Shown one piece after another: positions 6,504-11,031 of a DNA stretch of 11,031 bases. The DNA is from Nocardioidaceae bacterium (lineage in GTDB: Bacteria; Actinomycetota; Actinomycetes; Propionibacteriales; Nocardioidaceae): positions 1 to 11,031 of the forward strand of contig JACCUS010000317.1 of assembly GCA_013811715.1 (NCBI GenBank), given 5' to 3'. Made by a program: the position numbers and the translations under genes. Positions within the stretch are counted from its first letter, which is position 1. The number at the start of each line of letters is the position of its first letter. The notes under the pieces are model-generated. The model was not told where the DNA came from, searched no databases, and saw only the letters and a list, made by a program, of their open reading frames with translations.

Positions 6504-6533
6504 CCGCTCACGGGTGTGGCGAGAGGCCCCCTG

Positions 6534-6550
6534 CCTGACGCATCGTCAGG
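6534..6550 (+). terminator. hairpin behind coaX, candidate operon terminator
   Basis: CCTGACG (6534-6540) and CGTCAGG (6544-6550) form a perfect 7-bp stem with a 3-nt loop, 30 bp after the coaX stop and 39 bp before the lysS -10 box. There is no T-tract, as is common for actinobacterial terminators. Because it is a compact palindrome near the lysS promoter, it could instead be an operator. Confidence 0.5.
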
Positions 6551-6589
6551 ACCCGCCAAATGGCGAGGAGGGGCAGGGGCGGGGTGTCG

Positions 6590-6595
6590 TAGCCT
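6590..6595 (+). promoter_or_regulatory. candidate -10 element, leaderless start of lysS
   Basis: TAGCCT matches TAnnnT and ends 7 nt before the lysS ATG at 6603, the geometry of a leaderless mRNA. A purine-rich GCGAGGAGGGGCAGGGGCGGGG stretch lies further upstream, too far for a ribosome site. No TTGACA-like -35 is apparent. Confidence 0.45.
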
Positions 6596-6602
6596 TGGCG
6601 TC

Positions 6603-8120
6603 ATGGCTGAGACCCCGGACACCTCGCAGGCCAACGAGCCGGTCGATGACCTGCCCGAACAGATGAGGGTGCGGCTCAGCAAGCGAGAGAAGCTGATCGA
6701 GAGCGGCATGGCCCCCTACCCGATCACGGTCACGCGCACGCATTCGCTGGCGGCGGTCACGTCGACGTACGACGCAGCCGCGCTCGGGCCCGATCATCGC
6801 ACGGGCGACCATGTCGCGGTCACCGGCCGGGTGATCTTCGTGCGGAACACGGGCAGGCTGTGCTTTCTCAGGCTGCGTGAGGGTGACGGGGCGGAGTTGC
6901 AGGCGATGTTCTCGGTGGCGGAGCTCGGCGAGGACTCACTCGCCGACTTCAAGGCGCTGGTCGACATCGGGGACCACCTCGCCGTGCAAGGACAGGTGAT
7001 CACGAGCCGTCGCGGCGAGCTCTCGATCCAGGTCGCGAACTGGCAGATGGCCGCAAAGACGCTCCGTCCGTTGCCCAACGAGCACCGGCCGCTCTCAGAG
7101 GAGGCGCGGGTCCGGCTTCGGTACCTCGACATGATCGTTCGTCCCGAAGCGCGTTCGATCGTGCGGAACAAGGCGGCCGTTCTAAAGTCGCTCCGCTCGA
7201 GCCTGGACGACCGCGGGTACGTCGAGGTCGAGACTCCCGTGCTCCAACTCACCAACGGCGGTGCCGCCGCCCGGCCGTTCCGCACCCACCTGAACGCCTT
7301 CGACCAGGACATGTTGCTGCGGATCGCTCTTGAGCTCGACCTGAAACGCGCCGTGGTGGGCGGGGTGGAGCGCGTCTACGAGATCGGGCGCACGTTCCGC
7401 AACGAGGGTTTGGACTCGACCCACGCTGTCGAGTTCTCGATGCTCGAGGCATATGCGGCTTACGGCGACTACAACACGATGGCTGAGACCTTGCAAACGC
7501 TCGTCCTGAGGGCTGCCCGGGTGCTGGGCCGCACCGTTGTCCGGGCGCGCGACGGCAGCGAAATCGACCTTGAGGGCGAATGGCGTCACGTCACCTTGCT
7601 GGAGGTCGTGTCTCGAGCGGTGGGTGAGGAAGTCTCCCTCGAAACCAATGCGGAAACGCTCCGCACCTATGCCGACAAGCATGAGGTCGAGCTGCAACCC
7701 GGGTGGGGCACCGGCGAGATCGTGCTCGAGCTGTACGAAAAGCTGGTCGAGCACACTTTGGTGACGCCCACCTTTGTCCGGGATTATCCCGCGTCCACAA
7801 AGCCACTCGCTAAGCCGCACCGCTCGGAGGTCGGCTTGGTCGAGGCCTTCGACCTGGTGGTCAACGGGGTGGAGCTCGCCGTGGCCTATTCGGAGATGAA
7901 CGACCCGGTGATCCAACGGGAGCGGCTTACCGAGCAGTCGCGGCTCGCGGCGCAGGGCGACCCGGAGGCGATGGACCTCGACGAAGAATTTCTTCGCGCG
8001 CTGGAGTTCGGCCTGCCACCAGCAGGCGGAATGGGTATGGGAGTCGATCGTCTGGTGATGTTGCTCACAGGCGTCGGAATACGGGAGTCAATTCTGTTCC
8101 CGCTGCTAAGGCCGCAATGA
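6603..8120 (+). CDS. lysS: lysyl-tRNA synthetase, class II
   Basis: LysRS charges tRNA-Lys with lysine using ATP. The 505-residue protein has the normal plan: an OB-fold anticodon domain (about 60-180, with VTGRVIFVRNTGRLCFLRL), then the class II catalytic core. Visible are GGAAARPFRTHLNAFDQDM, motif 2 YEIGRTFRNEGLDSTH with Arg266 and Glu268, SEMNDPVIQRER and motif 3 GMGMGVDRLVMLLTG with Arg483. Several strongly conserved positions differ: the APELYLKR block reads ALELDLKR (242-249), THNPEF reads THAVEF, and the position of the lysine-binding Asn (ELANxxSE) is Val427. ATG 6603 was chosen over the open frame to 6516 because the extra 29 residues are low-complexity and a -10 box sits 7 nt before 6603. 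Position before lsr2 and clpC matches mycobacteria. Confidence 0.95.
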   Translation: MAETPDTSQANEPVDDLPEQMRVRLSKREKLIESGMAPYPITVTRTHSLAAVTSTYDAAALGPDHRTGDHVAVTGRVIFVRNTGRLCFLRLREGDGAELQAMFSVAELGEDSLADFKALVDIGDHLAVQGQVITSRRGELSIQVANWQMAAKTLRPLPNEHRPLSEEARVRLRYLDMIVRPEARSIVRNKAAVLKSLRSSLDDRGYVEVETPVLQLTNGGAAARPFRTHLNAFDQDMLLRIALELDLKRAVVGGVERVYEIGRTFRNEGLDSTHAVEFSMLEAYAAYGDYNTMAETLQTLVLRAARVLGRTVVRARDGSEIDLEGEWRHVTLLEVVSRAVGEEVSLETNAETLRTYADKHEVELQPGWGTGEIVLELYEKLVEHTLVTPTFVRDYPASTKPLAKPHRSEVGLVEAFDLVVNGVELAVAYSEMNDPVIQRERLTEQSRLAAQGDPEAMDLDEEFLRALEFGLPPAGGMGMGVDRLVMLLTGVGIRESILFPLLRPQ

Positions 8121-8131
8121 TCAACGGCGGC
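8111..8131 (+). terminator. weak hairpin at the lysS stop codon
   Basis: GCCGC (8111-8115) pairs with GCGGC (8127-8131) around an 11-nt loop containing the lysS TGA; TTCCTGTTC follows. The stem is short, so this is only a weak terminator candidate. Confidence 0.25.
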
Positions 8132-8166
8132 TTCCTGTTCGAGTCGCGCTCTTGAGTTAGGGCTGT

Positions 8167-8172
8167 TAGCGT
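8167..8172 (+). promoter_or_regulatory. candidate -10 element for lsr2
   Basis: TAGCGT fits TAnnnT and would place the transcript start near 8179, about 29 nt before the lsr2 GTG. TTGAGT at 8152-8157 is too close (9 nt) to serve as its -35. A good ribosome site, AGAAAGGA (8193-8200), lies 7 nt before the start, so lsr2 is leadered, unlike lysS. Confidence 0.35.
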
Positions 8173-8207
8173 TGGCTGGCAAGCAATCACCCAGAAAGGA
8201 ACAAGCC

Positions 8208-8528
8208 GTGTCTCAGCGTGTGCATATAGTGCTTGAAGACGACTTGGACGGCAGCAGCGCCGACGAAACTGTCACCTTCGGCCTTGACGGCGCCACCTAT
8301 GAGATCGACCTGTCCGCCAAGAATGCCGCAAGGCTGCGGGATGTTCTGGCCAAGTACGTCGGCGCCGCGCGTAAGCCTCCCGGCCGCGCCCCCCGACGCG
8401 GATCTCGACGCACCGCCGGACCGAGTGCCTCCGACGTCCGCGACTGGGCCAGAGCCCACGGCTACGACGTCTCCGACCGCGGTCGCGTCTCCTCTGAGAT
8501 ACGGGCGGCGTACGAGGCCGCAAACTAG
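8208..8528 (+). CDS. lsr2: Lsr2 family nucleoid-associated protein (xenogeneic silencer)
   Basis: Lsr2 is the actinobacterial H-NS analogue: it bridges DNA and silences AT-rich, often horizontally acquired genes. The 106-residue protein has the N-terminal oligomerisation domain with HIVLEDDLDGSSADETVTFGLDG and YEIDLSAKNAARLRDVLAKY (31-50). A basic Arg/Pro/Gly linker follows (about 55-70). The C-terminal DNA-binding domain is VRDWARAHGYDVSDRGRVSSEIRAAYEAA, with the minor-groove Arg91-Gly92-Arg93 motif. The N-terminal MAKK of the mycobacterial protein is replaced by MSQR. GTG 8208 was chosen because AAAGGA lies 7 nt upstream; an upstream TTG at 8172 would add 12 atypical residues. It sits between lysS and clpC as in M. 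tuberculosis. Regulation of its own gene is plausible but not shown by the sequence. Confidence 0.96.
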   Translation: MSQRVHIVLEDDLDGSSADETVTFGLDGATYEIDLSAKNAARLRDVLAKYVGAARKPPGRAPRRGSRRTAGPSASDVRDWARAHGYDVSDRGRVSSEIRAAYEAAN

Positions 8529-8562
8529 TTGTCACAGCCGTAAGCTCGTCGGGGTTCGGGTC

Positions 8563-8581
8563 CGCGCTGCCGGTCAGCGCG
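8563..8581 (+). terminator. hairpin behind lsr2, candidate terminator
   Basis: CGCGCTG (8563-8569) pairs perfectly with CAGCGCG (8575-8581) around a 5-nt loop, 34 bp after the lsr2 stop. No T-tract follows. Position and stem strength make it the best terminator candidate for lsr2. Confidence 0.5.
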
Positions 8582-8590
8582 ACCGCGCGG

Positions 8591-8603
8591 CCCGTTCAAC
8601 GGG
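8591..8603. repeat. 13-nt palindrome
   Basis: CCCGTTCAACGGG is a perfect palindrome of two 6-nt arms around one central base, 10 bp after the lsr2 hairpin. It may add a second small hairpin to the terminator or be a protein-binding site; nothing in the sequence decides between these. Confidence 0.4.
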
Positions 8604-8973
8604 AATTGCCGCCCGTCTCTGCGATGTGGGGGAAACCTGTTGGGTCCTCGACTCCGAACCCGACCACTTTCCCGCAATTCAATGTTGGCGGGGCGGTGTC
8701 GGCGCCCGAGTCGAACTTGTCGAGCTCACCTGTGGCAGTGGTCGAGGGTCCGTGGTTTGGCGGGATGTGCAGGTTCCAAGCCGCGCGGGATACCTGCACA
8801 ACCTGCCAACCCGTCTGCGCGGCAGTGTCGAGCCCGCAGCGACCGGAACGCGCAACCGTCGGTTCATGGTCGACGCCGGACCGTGCTCATACCCGCACCA
8901 GCAGGCAAAACCCCGAACGAACTTACGGCCACGCGTCTCGTCGCGGCCGACACACGTGCCGGCGTCGCTCAGC
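8604..8973. other. intergenic stretch between lsr2 and clpC without a supported gene
   Basis: This is the main part of a 594-bp gap. Reading frames are open on both strands, the longest rightward from TTG 8606 (150 codons) and leftward from GTG 8799 to 8596 (67 codons). The leftward one reads quite protein-like (for example GELDKFDSGADTAPP and GKVVGFGVEDPTGF), but the overlapping rightward frame looks similar, neither has a good ribosome site, and I recognise no family. GC content is about 62-67%, like the neighbours, so there is no composition sign of transfer. It could be a long regulatory leader, a decayed gene or a small RNA locus. Confidence 0.3.
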
Positions 8974-8987
8974 GTTCGCCTGCGGCG
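8974..8987 (+). promoter_or_regulatory. candidate ClgR operator upstream of clpC
   Basis: GTTCGC-CTGCG-GCG matches exactly the GTTCGC-N5-GCG consensus reported for Streptomyces ClgR, the activator of clp and lon genes. It also contains the CGCC-TGC-GGCG dyad close to the corynebacterial form. It lies about 97 bp upstream of the clpC -10 box and 135 bp before the clpC start. Motif and gene agree, but the distance is larger than for a typical class II activator site. Confidence 0.55.
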
Positions 8988-9084
8988 TAATCTCCGCCCG
9001 CCCAGTCGGGAACATGATCGACGGCGGGGCGGTTGTGTATCCCACGTCGTGCCCATGACGACGTGAGTCTTCCCTGACTCCGAC

Positions 9085-9090
9085 TAGCAT
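9085..9090 (+). promoter_or_regulatory. candidate clpC -10 element
   Basis: TAGCAT matches TAnnnT. GTGAGT (9063-9068), 16 nt upstream, is a weak -35 candidate. The transcript would start near 9097 and carry a short leader with the ribosome site AAGGAG (9109-9114). That site is 8 nt from ATG 9123 but only 2 nt from ATG 9117, which favours 9123 as the start. Confidence 0.5.
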
Positions 9091-9122
9091 GGGGGTAGGC
9101 GCACAACCAAGGAGTCATGAGA

Positions 9123-11031
9123 ATGTTCGAGAGGTTTACCGACCGCGCGCGGCGCGTCGTCGTCTTGGCCCAAGAAGAGGCCCGGATGCTCAGCCACAAC
9201 TACATCGGGACAGAGCACATCCTCCTCGGCCTCATCCACGAGGGCGAGGGCGTGGCCGCCAAGGCGTTGGAGAGCCTCAACATCTCTCTTGAGGCGGTGC
9301 GGGCGCAGGTGGAGGAGATCATCGGCCAGGGCCAGCAGGCCCCCAGCGGCCACATCCCCTTCACCCCCCGGGCCAAGAAGGTCCTGGAGCTGAGCCTGCG
9401 CGAGGCCCTGCAGTTGGGCCACAACTACATCGGCACCGAGCACATCCTGCTCGGCCTCATCCGCGAGGGTGAGGGTGTGGCTGCCCAGGTGCTGGTCAAG
9501 CTCGGCGCCGACCTCAACCGGGTACGCCAGCAGGTCATCCAGCTGCTCAGCGGCTACCAGGGCAAGGAGACCGCGACCGCAGGGGCGGCCGCCGAGGGCG
9601 CTCCGTCTTCGTCGCTGGTCTTGGACCAGTTCGGTCGCAACCTCACCCAGGCGGCCCGTGAAGGAAAGCTCGACCCCGTGATCGGGCGGTCGGCTGAGAT
9701 CGAGCGGGTCATGCAGATCCTTTCCCGCCGCACCAAGAACAACCCCGTGCTGATCGGTGAGCCCGGCGTCGGCAAGACCACGGTGGTAGAGGGCCTTGCC
9801 CAAGACATCGTCAAGGGTGATGTCCCCGAGACGCTCAAGGACAAACAGATCTACACCCTGGATCTCGGCGCACTCGTCGCCGGCTCCCGCTACCGGGGCG
9901 ACTTCGAGGAGCGCTTGAAGAAGGTGCTCAAGGAGATCAAGACGCGTGGCGACATCGTGCTCTTCATCGACGAGCTCCACACCCTGGTCGGGGCAGGAGC
10001 CGCCGAAGGCGCCATCGACGCCGCCAGCATCCTCAAGCCGATGTTGGCGCGGGGTGAGCTGCAGACCATCGGCGCCACGACGCTCGACGAGTACCGCAAG
10101 CACCTGGAGAAGGACGCCGCGCTGGAGCGGCGGTTCCAGCCGATCCAGGTCGCCGAGCCGACGATCGCCCACACGATCGAGATGCTCAAGGGCCTGCGTG
10201 ACCGCTATGAAGCCCACCACCGGGTGACGATCACCGACGAGGCGCTGGTCTCGGCGGCGACGCTGGCCGACCGCTACATCTCCGATCGGTTCCTGCCCGA
10301 CAAGGCGATCGACCTCATCGACGAGGCCGGCTCCCGGCTGCGGATTCGCCGGATGACGGCCCCGCCGGACCTGCGCGAGTTCGACGAGAGGATCGCCGGC
10401 GTACGACGCAAGAAGGAGAGCGCGATCGATGCTCAGGACTTCGAGCTGGCGGCCTCCCTCCGCGACGAGGAAAAGAAGCTGATCATCGCCAAGACCGAGC
10501 GTGAGAAGCAGTGGAAGGCCGGCGACATGGATGTCGTGGCCGAGGTCGACGAGGAACTGGTCGCGGAGGTCCTTGCCACGGCGACCGGAATCCCGATCAT
10601 CAAGCTCAGCGAGGAGGAGTCCGGCCGGCTGCTCAAGATGGAAGACGAGCTGCACAAACGCGTCATCGGCCAAGACGAGGCGATCAAGGCGCTGTCGCGG
10701 GCGATCCGTCGTACCCGCGCCGGCCTGAAGGACCCCAAGCGCCCAGGCGGTTCGTTCATCTTCGCCGGACCGTCCGGTGTCGGCAAGACGTGGCTCTCCA
10801 AGAGCCTGGCCGAGTTCCTCTTCGGCGACGAGGAGGCCCTGATCCAGCTCGACATGAGCGAGTTCTCCGAGCGCCACACGATCTCGCGGCTGTTCGGTTC
10901 GCCCCCGGGCTACGTCGGGTACGAGGAGGGCGGCCAGCTCACCGAGAAGGTACGGCGCAAGCCGTTCTCGGTGGTGCTCTTCGACGAGGTCGAGAAGGCC
11001 CACCCCGACATCTTCAACTCGTTGCTGCAGA
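9123..11031 (+). CDS. clpC: ATP-dependent Clp protease ATP-binding subunit ClpC (3' end outside window)
   Basis: ClpC is the cytoplasmic AAA+ unfoldase that feeds substrates to ClpP1P2. The first 636 of roughly 850 residues are present, with no stop. The N domain starts MFERFTDRARRVVVLAQEEA and contains two Clp_N repeats: HNYIGTEHILLGLI at 25-38 and again at 100-113, also visible as a 225-bp DNA repeat. D1 has Walker A GEPGVGKT (212-219), Walker B VLFIDE (279-284) and GAIDAASILKPML. A UVR-like middle segment follows (AIDAQDFELAASLRDEE, near 434-450). D2 has Walker A GPSGVGKT (549-556) and Walker B VVLFDE (617-622), so both ATPase sites look intact. One oddity is Trp557 after the D2 Walker A, where Glu is usual. 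ATG 9117 (MRMFER) is an alternative start but sits too close to AAGGAG. Confidence 0.98.
   Translation, partial: MFERFTDRARRVVVLAQEEARMLSHNYIGTEHILLGLIHEGEGVAAKALESLNISLEAVRAQVEEIIGQGQQAPSGHIPFTPRAKKVLELSLREALQLGHNYIGTEHILLGLIREGEGVAAQVLVKLGADLNRVRQQVIQLLSGYQGKETATAGAAAEGAPSSSLVLDQFGRNLTQAAREGKLDPVIGRSAEIERVMQILSRRTKNNPVLIGEPGVGKTTVVEGLAQDIVKGDVPETLKDKQIYTLDLGALVAGSRYRGDFEERLKKVLKEIKTRGDIVLFIDELHTLVGAGAAEGAIDAASILKPMLARGELQTIGATTLDEYRKHLEKDAALERRFQPIQVAEPTIAHTIEMLKGLRDRYEAHHRVTITDEALVSAATLADRYISDRFLPDKAIDLIDEAGSRLRIRRMTAPPDLREFDERIAGVRRKKESAIDAQDFELAASLRDEEKKLIIAKTEREKQWKAGDMDVVAEVDEELVAEVLATATGIPIIKLSEEESGRLLKMEDELHKRVIGQDEAIKALSRAIRRTRAGLKDPKRPGGSFIFAGPSGVGKTWLSKSLAEFLFGDEEALIQLDMSEFSERHTISRLFGSPPGYVGYEEGGQLTEKVRRKPFSVVLFDEVEKAHPDIFNSLLQ

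Noticed and set aside
6516..6602. Upstream extension of lysS
   Set aside because: The 29 extra residues are atypical, they span the -10 box, and ATG 6603 gives the normal family N terminus.
8138..8146. GTTCGAGTC-like tRNA T-loop motif behind lysS
   Set aside because: No pairing stem flanks it and no anticodon or acceptor arms can be drawn.
8151..8157. CTTGAGT, a half-site of the HspR-binding HAIR element, before lsr2
   Set aside because: The second half ACTCAAG is missing at the required spacing.
8602..8628. GGAAT resembling a SigR/SigH -35 element in the lsr2-clpC gap
   Set aside because: No GTT follows at 18-19 nt; only TGT or GTG is present.
9195..9460. 225-bp-spaced direct DNA repeat
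   Set aside because: It is explained by the two Clp_N repeats inside the ClpC N domain, not by a mobile or regulatory repeat.
9084..11003. 639-codon open frame on the minus strand
   Set aside because: It is fully antisense to clpC, whose domains and motifs are unmistakable; long antisense frames are expected in GC-rich genes.

Overview
The window comes from a high-GC Gram-positive genome, an actinobacterium. It carries Lsr2 and a mycobacterial-type ClpC, uses many GTG starts, has strongly GC-biased third codon positions, and shows TAnnnT -10 elements placed directly before start codons as in leaderless mRNAs. The order DUF2520 gene - panC - panD - coaX - lysS - lsr2 - clpC matches the Mycobacterium tuberculosis Rv3603c to Rv3596c block. 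The sequence alone does not identify the genus.

Left part (1-3529) is a surface-polysaccharide neighbourhood. It holds the 3' end of rmlB and a convergent, complete rmlA, which are two steps of dTDP-L-rhamnose synthesis. A divergent DJ-1/PfpI-family gene follows, then a leftward multi-spanning membrane protein resembling a Wzx/MOP-type flippase. Two tandem UAG stops end the flippase frame, and beyond them the same frame stays coding-like for 35 codons.

Middle part (3530-6503) is a rightward pantothenate/CoA operon: a Rossmann/DUF2520 protein, panC, a panD remnant and a type III pantothenate kinase (coaX). Neighbouring frames overlap by 4 nt (GTGA, ATGA) up to panD. The operon looks damaged. 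PanD keeps its first ~38 residues, including the Gly24-Ser25 self-cleavage site, then changes to an unrelated 31-residue tail. CoaX is full length but has lost the key residues of both phosphate/metal-binding motifs (DxGNT reads YVSNS; DFGTATT reads GFGLATT).

Right part (6504-11031) holds three separately promoted housekeeping genes: lysS (apparently leaderless, with several unusual active-site substitutions), lsr2 (nucleoid-associated xenogeneic silencer) and clpC (AAA+ unfoldase, cut by the window end). A 594-bp gap between lsr2 and clpC contains hairpins behind lsr2, an exact match to the Streptomyces ClgR operator consensus (GTTCGC-N5-GCG), and a clpC promoter.

I found no CRISPR array, insertion sequence, tRNA or rRNA gene, and no obvious new multi-gene system. 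The strongest leads are the linked decay of panD and coaX, the double-amber junction after the flippase, and the candidate ClgR site.
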